Source: an uncultured Roseburia sp.
GTDB lineage: Bacteria > Bacillota > Clostridia > Lachnospirales > Lachnospiraceae
Assembly: GCA_934307185.1 (NCBI GenBank)
Contig: CAKRCJ010000055.1
Coordinates: forward strand, 1 to 10,797
Length of the DNA: 10,797 nucleotides
Reading direction: 5' to 3'
Shown here: positions 1 through 7,468 of the stretch, piece by piece
Layout: each line of letters begins with the position of its first letter
Numbering within the stretch: position 1 is the stretch's first letter
Made by a program: the position numbers and the translations under genes
Notes under the pieces: generated by a model
What the model saw: only the letters and a program-made list of their open reading frames with translations
Database searches by the model: none
Told to the model about the DNA's origin: nothing

Positions 1-206
1 TGCTTAAAGTTCTTTACACTGTAACAGAAGTTCCAACAGCAGCTGCTGGAAAGAAGAAAAATACAAAAGAAGTTGACCTTACAGCTAAATTATTTGATGA
101 GATCGCTCCTAAGTATGCAGATCGTAATGGTGGTTACACAAGAATCGTTAAGATTGGACAGCGTAAAGGTGATGGCGCTTTAGAAGTATTACTTGAGTTA
201 GTTTAA
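1..206 (+). CDS. rplQ: 50S ribosomal protein L17, C-terminal part (5' end outside window)
   Basis: Reading from base 3, 67 codons run to a TAA at 204-206. The translation contains [20 protein letters not shown], then [17 protein letters not shown] at the end. This is the conserved C-terminal block of bacterial L17, including the [11 protein letters not shown] signature and the terminal LELV. L17 is a structural protein of the large ribosomal subunit near the exit tunnel. In Firmicutes rplQ normally closes the S10/spc/alpha ribosomal cluster just after rpoA, which fits the strong terminator about 40 bases downstream. The N-terminal half lies outside the window. A lysine-rich stretch (GKKKNTKEV) precedes the conserved block, as in many clostridial L17 proteins. 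The identification is secure. Confidence 0.95.
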   Translation, partial: LKVLYTVTEVPTAAAGKKKNTKEVDLTAKLFDEIAPKYADRNGGYTRIVKIGQRKGDGALEVLLELV

Positions 207-217
207 TCAGTAATCAG

Positions 218-232
218 ACCGTTTAAAGCGGT
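218..232 (+). other. Small hairpin between rplQ stop and its terminator
   Basis: ACCG at 218-221 pairs with CGGT at 229-232, with a further T.G pair possible inside. It lies 12 bases after the rplQ stop codon and 15 bases before the main terminator stem. There is no T tract directly after it, so alone it is not a terminator. It may protect the 3' end of the mRNA or be incidental. Confidence 0.35.
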
Positions 233-246
233 TTATCAGAATAAGA

Positions 247-283
247 AAAATCCCCTGGGTATGAAATTTACTCAGGGGATTTT
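247..283. terminator. Bidirectional intrinsic terminator between rplQ and the histidine kinase operon
   Basis: AAAATCCCCTGGGT (247-260) pairs with ACTCAGGGGATTTT (270-283). This makes a 14-bp stem with one G.T wobble and a 9-base loop. Read on the plus strand, the stem ends in a T run that continues with CGTTATT. Read on the minus strand it is followed by a T-rich stretch (the complement of AATAAGAAAAA). It can therefore end both the rplQ transcript and the convergent mutS2/regulator/kinase transcript, whose last stop codon is at 351. Confidence 0.9.
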
Positions 284-350
284 CGTTATTCTCTTTAAAC
301 AAGAATATAATAATGTGATGGATTTTTTATGGTAAGCAATGATTAAAATT

Positions 351-1754
351 TTATTTTGCAAGCGGCAGCGTAAAGATAAATTCAGTGCCGACACCCTCGG
401 TACTGATACAGTTAATATTTTCGCCATGCGCCTGTATGATTTCTTTTACAATGGAAAGACCAAGTCCGGTACCGCGTTTGTCTTTTCCGCGGGAGAGGTC
501 TGTCTTATAAAAACGTTCCCATATCTTTTTCAAGCTGTCTTTTGGGATACCTATTCCGGTATCTTTTACCGATACAAATACTTTTTCATTTTTTTCCGTC
601 GTTTCAATTGTAATGGCGGAGTCCTGGTGACTGAACTTAATGGCGTTATCAATCAGATTGTATAATACCTGCTGTATTTTACTGTAATCGGCAGAAACAA
701 ATAGTTCTTCGCCGGATAAAATCAGGTTAAAACGGATATGCCTGCTTGCGCATGTGCCTTCAAAAGTAAGAACCGTTGTTTTAATTGTCTGGTTAATATC
801 AAAATCACTGATATCAAGCATTACACCATGAGAGCCAAATTTATTTAATTCCAAAAGACTTTTTGTAAGCTTATTTAAACGCTCTGTTTCAAATAAAATA
901 ATGTTTAAATATTTTTCCTGCATTTCCGCTGGGATGGTGCCATCTAGCATGGCTTCCACATATCCTTTGATGGAAGTAAGCGGTGAGCGGAAATCGTGGG
1001 ACACATTTGAGATAAACTTTTTCTGGTCGTCTTCTAATGTGTTAAGCTCATTTGCCATATAATTTAAAGAGGCAGCGAGATAACCAATCTCATCATTCGA
1101 ATGTACATCTATTTTTGCATCAAAGTTACCGTTTGAATATTCGTCTGCCGCGTGAGTAATCTTACGGATTGGAATATAAACAACATACGTAAATAAAACA
1201 AGTACAACAAAGGCAGCGGCAAAAATAAGAATAAGTGTCTTATACGCTATGCCGGAGAGACTGTTGGCTGAGGCTGTAATATAAGACTGTGGCTTATGTA
1301 TAATTACATAACCGCGTACTTTATAATTTACGGTAATAGGGGAAAATACACTCAATACATTTTCAGAAAAACAATCGTAAAAAGTTCCTACTTTATAATA
1401 GCTGCTTCCAAAATCTGTCATATTAAATTCGGGAATGGACTCAATCGTATTCTCGAAGGATGCTGTATTAATCAGTATATTTCCATGCGTGTCAACAATC
1501 CAGATATCTGCATTCAGATAAGTGTCTAATGTAGAAAGCTGTGTGTTTATTTCCTCTAAGGTCATCGAATGGCTGAAATAATTCTGGGCATAATTCGAAG
1601 AAATCAGAGCTGACTCGCGGTAAAGGTTCTGCGCTTCTTTTTTTTCCAAATGTTCAAACGTAAGGTGGTAGGTAAAGGTTGCAATAATAATAAAACCAAG
1701 GAGTCCAAAAAGCAGATAACCACCTAAAAGCTTGGGATAAAGTGTTCGTTTCAT
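351..1754 (-). CDS. Membrane sensor histidine kinase (HAMP-HisKA-HATPase)
   Basis: This 467-residue protein is a class I two-component sensor. A first membrane segment lies at about residues 12-30 and a second at about 172-196. They enclose an extracytoplasmic sensor region of roughly 140 residues with no recognised ligand motif. A HAMP linker follows (about 196-245). The H box SHDFRSPL carries the phosphorylated His253. The N box NLIDNAIKFS is at 366-375, the G1 box DTGIGI at 398-403, the F box ERFYKTD at 413-419 and the G2 box GTGLGLSI at 428-435, so the catalytic core is complete. It should autophosphorylate on His253 and pass phosphate to the regulator encoded just upstream. Its ATG overlaps the regulator's TAA as TAATG, with a GAGG Shine-Dalgarno inside the regulator's 3' end, which suggests translational coupling. 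The signal sensed cannot be told from sequence. Confidence 0.95.
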   Translation of the reverse strand: MKRTLYPKLLGGYLLFGLLGFIIIATFTYHLTFEHLEKKEAQNLYRESALISSNYAQNYFSHSMTLEEINTQLSTLDTYLNADIWIVDTHGNILINTASFENTIESIPEFNMTDFGSSYYKVGTFYDCFSENVLSVFSPITVNYKVRGYVIIHKPQSYITASANSLSGIAYKTLILIFAAAFVVLVLFTYVVYIPIRKITHAADEYSNGNFDAKIDVHSNDEIGYLAASLNYMANELNTLEDDQKKFISNVSHDFRSPLTSIKGYVEAMLDGTIPAEMQEKYLNIILFETERLNKLTKSLLELNKFGSHGVMLDISDFDINQTIKTTVLTFEGTCASRHIRFNLILSGEELFVSADYSKIQQVLYNLIDNAIKFSHQDSAITIETTEKNEKVFVSVKDTGIGIPKDSLKKIWERFYKTDLSRGKDKRGTGLGLSIVKEIIQAHGENINCISTEGVGTEFIFTLPLAK

Positions 1755-2455
1755 TAATCTCTGACCTCAAATTTGTATCCAATTCCCCAGACAGTAGCAA
1801 GACTCCAGTTTGCATGGTCTTTTATTTTTTCACGGAGACGTTTTACATGAACGTCAACAGTTCTTGTATCACCGATGTATTCATAACCCCAGATATGGTC
1901 TAATAACTGTTCCCTTGTGAATACCTGATTTGGAGAAGATGCAAGGAAGTATAAAAGCTCCAATTCCTTTGGCGGCATATCGACTGCCTGACCGAGATAA
2001 ATAACGGAATAATTCGACAGATTGACAACCAAATCTTCGTATTTGACGCATTTTAAATCAGGGGCAGCTTCTTCTGCCTTTACCGGCTGATAGCGCCTTA
2101 AAACAGCCTTTACACGCGCTACAAGCTCTTTGGAGTCAAAAGGCTTCATAATATAATCATCTGCGCCAAGCTCAAGTCCAAGAACTTTGTCAAAAATTTC
2201 ACCTTTTGCAGAGAGCATAATAATCGGTACATTCGATTTGGTGCGGATTTCACGGCATACCTGATATCCGTCAATGCCCGGAAGCATTAAATCCAAAAGA
2301 ATTAAATTCGGGTTATACTGCTCAAATGCGGTTAACGCTTCTTCTCCGTCATTTACAATCTTTGTATCATAACACTCCTTGGTAAGATAGAGTGAAATTA
2401 ATTCTGCAATATTATTATCATCATCAACAATTAAAATTTTCTGTTTTGCTGCCAT
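1754..2455 (-). CDS. OmpR/PhoB-family response regulator
   Basis: This 233-residue protein has a receiver domain (about 5-120) followed by a winged-helix DNA-binding domain (about 135-231). The receiver has the acidic pair at D11/D12, the phospho-acceptor Asp55 in LLDLMLPG, the switch Ser82 in MLSAK and Lys104 in MKPFD. The effector domain shows the recognition-helix pattern RTVDVHVKRLREKI and the C-terminal wing VWGIGYKFE. It acts in the cytoplasm as a phosphorylation-dependent transcription factor, with the kinase encoded immediately downstream as its natural partner. The start is fixed by an AAGGAGGC Shine-Dalgarno a few bases upstream. It lies 34 bp after mutS2 with no terminator or clear promoter in the gap, so it is probably co-transcribed with mutS2. 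Its target genes are unknown. Confidence 0.95.
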   Translation of the reverse strand: MAAKQKILIVDDDNNIAELISLYLTKECYDTKIVNDGEEALTAFEQYNPNLILLDLMLPGIDGYQVCREIRTKSNVPIIMLSAKGEIFDKVLGLELGADDYIMKPFDSKELVARVKAVLRRYQPVKAEEAAPDLKCVKYEDLVVNLSNYSVIYLGQAVDMPPKELELLYFLASSPNQVFTREQLLDHIWGYEYIGDTRTVDVHVKRLREKIKDHANWSLATVWGIGYKFEVRD

Positions 2456-2489
2456 AAAGCCTCCTTGTTTTGCAATTACCTATGATAAG

Positions 2490-4874
2490 TTACTTAAATT
2501 CTGCGATAGTCACCCCTGCATCACCCTCGCCGTATTCACCTAAATGATAGGATTTTACATGCTTCTGCCGTTTTAAGTAAGTATGAACGGCATTTCTTAG
2601 GGCACCGGTTCCTTTTCCATGGACAATGCGTACCGAAGAAAGGTGGGAAAGATAAGCATCGTCTAAATATTTATCTAATAGTGAAATCGCTTCGTCTGTT
2701 GTCTTTCCGATAAGATTAATTTCCGGAGAAATAGTAGCGGATTTGCTCATGCGGATTTTTCCGGCACCGGTTTTATTTGCTTTTGCAGCATTCATCATCG
2801 GAGAGTCATCGTCTATTAAAATCAAATCATTGATATTGACTAAGGAGCGGAGAATTCCCATCTGCACATAAAGGTCTCCCTTCGCATTCGGAAGCGTATG
2901 GACGGTTCCCTTTAAGTTCATGCTGATGACTTTCACGCTGTCCCCAATCTGAAGTTTTTTCGGAACTTTGTGATTTTGCGTGGCATTTTTTTTCTGCTCG
3001 GATAATTTCTGCTGGCTGGCATTCATCTTATCACGAAGTTTTGTACGCTCCTTTTCCATTTCACTCATCGGTGCATTTGCTTTTCCGTATTTATTGAAAT
3101 TACGGATTGTTTCGTCGGCAACATCTTTTGCTTCTTTTAAAATGCGGTATGCCTCTTCGTTTGCATCTCTTAAAATTTTATCGCGGCTGGCGTCTAATTT
3201 TTCCTGCTTCTGTTCTAAGCGTTCTTTTAAAGACTTAATTTCCTGCTTGTAACGGTTAATCTCAGCCTCTTCTTTTTCAATTGTGACACGGCTCTTTTCA
3301 AGGTCGGATAAAAGGTCCTCAAAGTTTTCATCGTTTTCGCTGATGCGTGTTTTCGCATCTTCAATAAGGTCTTTGCTAAGTCCCAGCTTTTCAGAAATGG
3401 CAAAGGCATTACTTTTTCCCGGAATTCCAATTAAAAGCCGGTAAGTCGGGCTTAAAGTCTCCACGTTAAACTCACAGCAGGCATTTTCAACGCCCGGTGT
3501 GGAAAGAGCAAAAACCTTTAATTCACTGTAATGTGTAGTAGCCATTGTGCGGGCACCATACAGGTGAAGCTTGGATAAAATAGAAATTGCAAGTGCCGCA
3601 CCTTCGGTCGGGTCAGTTCCGGCACAAAGTTCATCAAATAAGACAAGGGAGCGGTCGTTTACCTTCTTTAAAATACGGATAATATTGGTCATATGGGAAG
3701 AGAAGGTACTTAAACTCTGCTCAATGCTCTGTTCGTCACCGATATCGGCAAAAACCTCTTCAAAAATTCCAAGCTCAGAGCGCTCGGAAGCGGGAATATG
3801 CAGACCGGACTGTCCCATCAGTGTCAGCAAACCGACCGTTTTTAAAGATACGGTTTTACCGCCGGTGTTTGGACCTGTTACAATTAAAAGCTTAAAATCT
3901 TTGCCGAGCATAACGTCAATAGGAACGACTTTTTTCTTATCCAAAAGAGGATGGCGGCCCTTTTTGATATGAAGATATCCGTCATTGTTAAAAGTCGGGG
4001 CAACACCGTTGTAGGTCTGCGCATAGGCTGCCTTTGCAAAAATAAAGTCAAGCTCTGCAAGGATGGTATAGTCTGCGGCAATCTGTTCGGAGAAGTTCGC
4101 GGTCAGGCTGCTTAAATTTTCAAGAATTTTTTCAATCTCTTCTTTTTCTTTCAACAAAAGTTCCTTGTATTCGTTGTTTAGATTTACAACTGCCATCGGT
4201 TCGATAAAAAGTGTGGAGCCGGAGGAGGACTGGTCATGCACCATTCCTGGAATTTGTGATTTGGCTTCCGCTTTTACCGGGAGACAATATCTGCCGTCAC
4301 GCATCGTAATAACCGCATCCTGAAGATAACTTCTTGTGGTGCTGTTATTAATCATATTGTTCATCTGCGCACGGATTTTATCGTTCATGCCGCGCATGGA
4401 GCGGCGGATAGAGCGGAGTGTACTGCTGGCATCGTCTGCAATTTCATCCTCCGCAAGAATACAGCGTTTAATTTCATCATATAAAGGTGTCAGAGGCTCA
4501 ATTTCTGTAAAAAAACCAGTGAGTGAGTCATCCGGAACTTCTTCTTTTTCCGAGCGGGAAAATGCCTTTACACGCTTTGCAGCCTCTAAAAGAGAGCAGA
4601 TGGAAAGCAGCTCGGCAGCGCTTAAAGAGGCACCAATGTCTAACCGTTTTAAAGAGTCAGTTACGCTGTGCACCCCGGAAAAAGAGAGGTTACCACAGCG
4701 GAACAGACGGCTTAAGGCATCCTTTGTCTGAAGCTGAAGCTGTTCAATCTGAGCTTTATCCGTGATTGGCACGAGCGACAGGCAGCGTTTCTTTGCTTCC
4801 GGGCTGAAAGCATATCCTGATAGCTGATTAAGTATTTTGTTATATTCTAACGTTTTTAAAACTTTTTCATTCAT
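2490..4874 (-). CDS. mutS2: MutS2 family ATPase with C-terminal Smr domain
   Basis: At 794 residues this is normal length for MutS2. The core and clamp helices come first. The ABC-type ATPase follows, with Walker A GPNTGGKT (334-341), signature region SLSTFSSHM (387-395), Walker B LVLFDE (410-415) and the switch TTHYSELK (446-453). A long charged coiled coil spans about 510-630, then a KOW-like segment (about 640-690) and an Smr domain (about 718-794) with HGKGTGALR. As in the family, the mismatch-recognition domain of MutS1 is absent. In Bacillus subtilis the family splits collided ribosomes; elsewhere it is described as an anti-recombination factor. The Smr LDLR motif reads INLI here (719-722), with the acidic and Arg positions lost. 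The start has a GGAG about 13 bases upstream and a good promoter beyond. It is the first gene of an apparent operon with the two-component genes. Confidence 0.95.
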   Translation of the reverse strand: MNEKVLKTLEYNKILNQLSGYAFSPEAKKRCLSLVPITDKAQIEQLQLQTKDALSRLFRCGNLSFSGVHSVTDSLKRLDIGASLSAAELLSICSLLEAAKRVKAFSRSEKEEVPDDSLTGFFTEIEPLTPLYDEIKRCILAEDEIADDASSTLRSIRRSMRGMNDKIRAQMNNMINNSTTRSYLQDAVITMRDGRYCLPVKAEAKSQIPGMVHDQSSSGSTLFIEPMAVVNLNNEYKELLLKEKEEIEKILENLSSLTANFSEQIAADYTILAELDFIFAKAAYAQTYNGVAPTFNNDGYLHIKKGRHPLLDKKKVVPIDVMLGKDFKLLIVTGPNTGGKTVSLKTVGLLTLMGQSGLHIPASERSELGIFEEVFADIGDEQSIEQSLSTFSSHMTNIIRILKKVNDRSLVLFDELCAGTDPTEGAALAISILSKLHLYGARTMATTHYSELKVFALSTPGVENACCEFNVETLSPTYRLLIGIPGKSNAFAISEKLGLSKDLIEDAKTRISENDENFEDLLSDLEKSRVTIEKEEAEINRYKQEIKSLKERLEQKQEKLDASRDKILRDANEEAYRILKEAKDVADETIRNFNKYGKANAPMSEMEKERTKLRDKMNASQQKLSEQKKNATQNHKVPKKLQIGDSVKVISMNLKGTVHTLPNAKGDLYVQMGILRSLVNINDLILIDDDSPMMNAAKANKTGAGKIRMSKSATISPEINLIGKTTDEAISLLDKYLDDAYLSHLSSVRIVHGKGTGALRNAVHTYLKRQKHVKSYHLGEYGEGDAGVTIAEFK

Positions 4875-4920
4875 ATTAAAAAAATTACTCCATAAAAATC
4901 ATATTTGTCCAGTTACAATA

Positions 4921-4948
4921 ATTATAGACGAAAAATAAGGTATTGCAA
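4921..4948 (-). promoter_or_regulatory. Predicted sigma-A-type promoter for mutS2 and the two-component genes
   Basis: On the minus strand, TTGCAA (bases 4948-4943) is followed after 16 bases by a perfect TATAAT (bases 4926-4921). The predicted start near 4914 gives a leader of about 40 bases before the mutS2 ATG. The -35 matches the consensus at four of six positions and is shared with the opposite promoter. The element is predicted from sequence only. Confidence 0.7.
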
Positions 4949-4971
4949 GCATATGTGTTTCAATTTATAAT
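4943..4971 (+). promoter_or_regulatory. Predicted sigma-A-type promoter for the HtrA-like gene and yhaM
   Basis: TTGCAA at 4943-4948 is followed after a 17-base spacer by a perfect TATAAT at 4966-4971. Transcription would begin near 4978, giving a leader of about 90 bases before the ATG at 5070. The -35 hexamer is the same palindromic TTGCAA that serves the minus-strand promoter. Confidence 0.7.
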
Positions 4972-5041
4972 AAACGTTAGTACGATTTTTGCATGTATCA
5001 GGAAAAAAGACAGATAAATGAAATTTTAATGCATTTTGAGG

Positions 5042-5059
5042 TGGCAGTTTATACTGTCA
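5042..5059 (+). promoter_or_regulatory. Dyad/hairpin directly upstream of the HtrA-like gene's ribosome binding site
   Basis: TGGCAGT (5042-5048) pairs with ACTGTCA (5053-5059) around a TTAT loop, giving 7 bp with one G.T wobble. The dyad touches the Shine-Dalgarno region AGGAAAGGA (5059-5067). It could be a leader hairpin that affects translation or an operator for a dimeric repressor. There is no direct evidence for either role. Confidence 0.4.
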
Positions 5060-5069
5060 GGAAAGGAAC

Positions 5070-6353
5070 ATGATGCAGGAAAATAAACAGGATAATTATG
5101 AATTTATCAGTGAAAAAATAAAGAACAAGCCCATTAATAAAAGAAGGCTCATTGTTCACGCCGTATTTATTATTGTAATGGCGGTCGTATTTGGATTTAT
5201 TGCCTGTATGACTTTTACAATTTGCAGACCGCGGATGGAAGAAATGCTAAATCCGAAAGAAGATCCGTCTATCACAATTCCAAAGGATGAACCACAGGAA
5301 GAAACAGAGACGGAGGAACCGCAGACGGAAAATACGGAGCAGGAGACGGAAACTGAGACACAGATTGTGTACGAGCAACTGACGTTAGAGGATTTCCAGA
5401 ACTTACAGAATGAGATGTATGCAATTGGAAAAGAAGCAAATAAGTCCATTGTTGCGGTGACGGGTGTAAAGAGTAATACAGACTGGTTTAACAATGCATA
5501 TGAGAGCAAAGGCCAGGGCTCCGGAATTATTATTGCGGATAACGGACAGGAGCTTTTAATTTTGACCGAGCGGAAAGTAATTGCGGATGCACAGTCTGTT
5601 TACATTACATTTGTGAATGATACTTCGGTGGAGGCTTCGATTAAAAAGTATGACGGAAATACAGGTATTACAGTGCTAAGTGTACCGTTGGATATGGTGG
5701 ATGCAGAGACAATGAACGCCATTTCAGTTGCGGTACTGGGCAATTCGCTTGCGATAAAGCAGGGAACGCTTGCACTTGCAGTGGGAAGCCCGCTTGGTAC
5801 GAATTATTCTATTTTAACTGGAAATATTACGTCGACTTCCTATTCCATTTCTACTGTTGATGCAAATTATTCTATTTTTACGACGGATATAGTTGGAAGC
5901 AAGAGCGGAAGTGGTGCGCTTATTAACTTAAATGGTGAGGTAATCGGAATTGTCACGCAGGGCTACAGTAGTGAGGGTGACCAGAACACGCTGACGGCTA
6001 TTTCCATTTCGGAATTAAAGCCGGTGATAGAGATGCTGTCAAATAATAAAGATATTCCTTATATTGGTCTGGAAATAACAACTGTTACGAATATAATCGC
6101 CAAGGAATATGATATTCCAAAAGGAGTCTATATAAAGGATGTAAAAATGGATTCCCCGGCAATGGCGGCCGGGCTGCAGAGTGGGGATATTATTACAGAG
6201 ATTGACGGAGACCCGGTGCTTTCGGTAGATGCATACGAGACAAAGCTGCTGTCTCTTACACCGGATGATGTGGCAGATGTGAAAGTTGAGAGGCAGGGAA
6301 ATGACGGATACACAGAGATTGAGTGTCATGTCCGTGTGAACATATTGCAGTAA
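5070..6353 (+). CDS. Membrane-anchored HtrA-like protein with PDZ domain; catalytic triad apparently missing
   Basis: This 427-residue protein has a basic N-terminus, one membrane segment (about 27-50), an acidic Glu/Thr-rich linker (about 64-97), a trypsin-fold region (about 118-320) and a PDZ domain (about 331-425). This is the DegP/HtrA (S1C) layout, with the bulk outside the membrane. The active HtrA motifs are altered. The usual TNNHV reads TERKV (Lys169 for His). The DxxTDIAVL position reads DGNTGITVL (Gly199 for Asp). GNSGG reads KSGSG, placing Gly280 at the Ser position. It is therefore probably a pseudoprotease that binds peptides or regulates another protease rather than cleaving. 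Surrounding fold motifs such as INLNGEVIGIVTQG are well kept, so the gene does not look decayed. Two adjacent ATGs (5070, 5073) are possible starts. yhaM follows after 50 bp with no terminator, so the two are probably co-transcribed. Confidence 0.9.
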   Translation: MMQENKQDNYEFISEKIKNKPINKRRLIVHAVFIIVMAVVFGFIACMTFTICRPRMEEMLNPKEDPSITIPKDEPQEETETEEPQTENTEQETETETQIVYEQLTLEDFQNLQNEMYAIGKEANKSIVAVTGVKSNTDWFNNAYESKGQGSGIIIADNGQELLILTERKVIADAQSVYITFVNDTSVEASIKKYDGNTGITVLSVPLDMVDAETMNAISVAVLGNSLAIKQGTLALAVGSPLGTNYSILTGNITSTSYSISTVDANYSIFTTDIVGSKSGSGALINLNGEVIGIVTQGYSSEGDQNTLTAISISELKPVIEMLSNNKDIPYIGLEITTVTNIIAKEYDIPKGVYIKDVKMDSPAMAAGLQSGDIITEIDGDPVLSVDAYETKLLSLTPDDVADVKVERQGNDGYTEIECHVRVNILQ

Positions 6354-6403
6354 TACATTAAGATAAAAAAGAAATAACAGGTAGCTGGAGGAAAAAAGAA
6401 GTT

Positions 6404-7354
6404 ATGAAATATATTGAGAGCCTGCGTGAAGGAGAACGCATTAATGAAATTTATCTTTGTAAAACAAAGCAGTCTGCGCTGACAAAGGCGGGAAAACCTT
6501 ACGAAAATGTGATTTTACAGGATAAAACAGGAATTCTGGATGCAAAAATCTGGGATCCGGGTTCTGTGGGAATTGATGATTTTGATTCGCTTGATTACAT
6601 AGCGGTTATGGGAGATATTACAAGCTTCCAGGGAAATTTACAGCTTTCCATCAAACGTGTGAGAAAGGTTTCCGAGGGAGAGTATGACCCGAAGGATTAT
6701 CTTCCGGTCAGTGAGAAAAATATTGACGAGATGTACGAGGAACTCTGCGGAATTATCCGTTCTGTAAATAATCCATATTATAAAAAATTATTAAGCAGCT
6801 TTTTCTTAGAGGATAAGGAGTTTGAAAAACGGTTTAAATTCCATTCCGCAGCAAAAACGGTTCACCATGGATTTGTCGGAGGACTTTTGGAGCATACTTT
6901 AAGTGTGACAAAGCATTGCGACTATTTTGCAGGTTATTATCCGATTTTAAACCGTGACCTCATTATTACAGCAGCTATTTTTCATGATATCGGAAAACTG
7001 GAAGAACTATCTGTTTTTCCGGAAAATGATTATACCGATGAAGGACAGCTTCTTGGACATATTATGATTGGGGCTGAGATGGTTGGTGAACGTATCCGGA
7101 CGATTGAAGGATTTCCGGTTCGTATGGCAAATGAGTTAAAGCACTGTATTTTAGCGCATCACGGAGAATTGGAGTACGGTTCCCCGAAAAAGCCGGCACT
7201 TGCAGAGGCACTAGCGCTTAGCTTTGCAGATAATGTGGATGCGAAGATGGAAACAATTCGTGAAGTATTTAACAATGTGCCGGAAAATAATGTGGAATGG
7301 CAGGGCTTTAACCGGTTATTAGACAGCAATATCCGCAGGTCAACATTAAAGTAG
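6404..7354 (+). CDS. yhaM: YhaM-type 3'-5' exoribonuclease (OB fold plus HD domain)
   Basis: This 316-residue protein is close to the roughly 314 residues of Bacillus subtilis YhaM. An OB-fold nucleic-acid-binding domain (about 10-90, with NVILQDKTGILDAKIWD) precedes an HD phosphohydrolase domain (about 150-300). HD metal-ligand candidates are His164 in LLEHTLSV, the His194-Asp195 pair in IFHDIGKLEE, His219 in LLGHIMIG, His252/253 in LAHHGELEYGSP and Asp276 in FADNVDAK. The family degrades RNA and single-stranded DNA from the 3' end in a metal-dependent way in the cytoplasm. The start follows GGAGG (6387-6391) with a rather long 12-base spacing. It sits 50 bp after the HtrA-like gene and probably shares its transcript. 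A hairpin at 7419-7448 follows the stop. Confidence 0.93.
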   Translation: MKYIESLREGERINEIYLCKTKQSALTKAGKPYENVILQDKTGILDAKIWDPGSVGIDDFDSLDYIAVMGDITSFQGNLQLSIKRVRKVSEGEYDPKDYLPVSEKNIDEMYEELCGIIRSVNNPYYKKLLSSFFLEDKEFEKRFKFHSAAKTVHHGFVGGLLEHTLSVTKHCDYFAGYYPILNRDLIITAAIFHDIGKLEELSVFPENDYTDEGQLLGHIMIGAEMVGERIRTIEGFPVRMANELKHCILAHHGELEYGSPKKPALAEALALSFADNVDAKMETIREVFNNVPENNVEWQGFNRLLDSNIRRSTLK

Positions 7355-7418
7355 CGATGAATAATGACAAAATTCAAGTTACGTTTTTCATGAGTTTTGT
7401 AATGATAGGAAAGAAAGG

Positions 7419-7449
7419 AAAGGCAGCTTAGTAAAGTAGGCTGCCTTTT
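7419..7449 (+). terminator. Terminator-like hairpin between yhaM and rlmD
   Basis: AAAGGCAGC (7419-7427) pairs perfectly with GCTGCCTTT (7440-7448) around a 12-base loop, followed by only a four-T run. The stem is GC-rich in the middle but the T tract is short, so termination may be partial. It lies just 7 bases ahead of the rlmD ribosome binding site (AGAGG, 7456-7460). This leaves no room for a promoter between hairpin and gene. Confidence 0.65.
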
Positions 7450-7468
7450 GTAGATAGAGGAAAATTCG

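Noticed and set aside
339..665. Plus-strand open frame of 108 codons
   Set aside because: It lies antisense inside the histidine kinase gene, lacks a ribosome binding site and its translation shows no recognisable domain.
3571..3972. Plus-strand open frame of 133 codons
   Set aside because: It is entirely antisense to the conserved ATPase domain of mutS2. Its length is explained by codon constraints of that gene.
4336..4731. Plus-strand open frame of 131 codons
   Set aside because: It is antisense to mutS2, has no ribosome binding site and overlaps another spurious frame in the same area.
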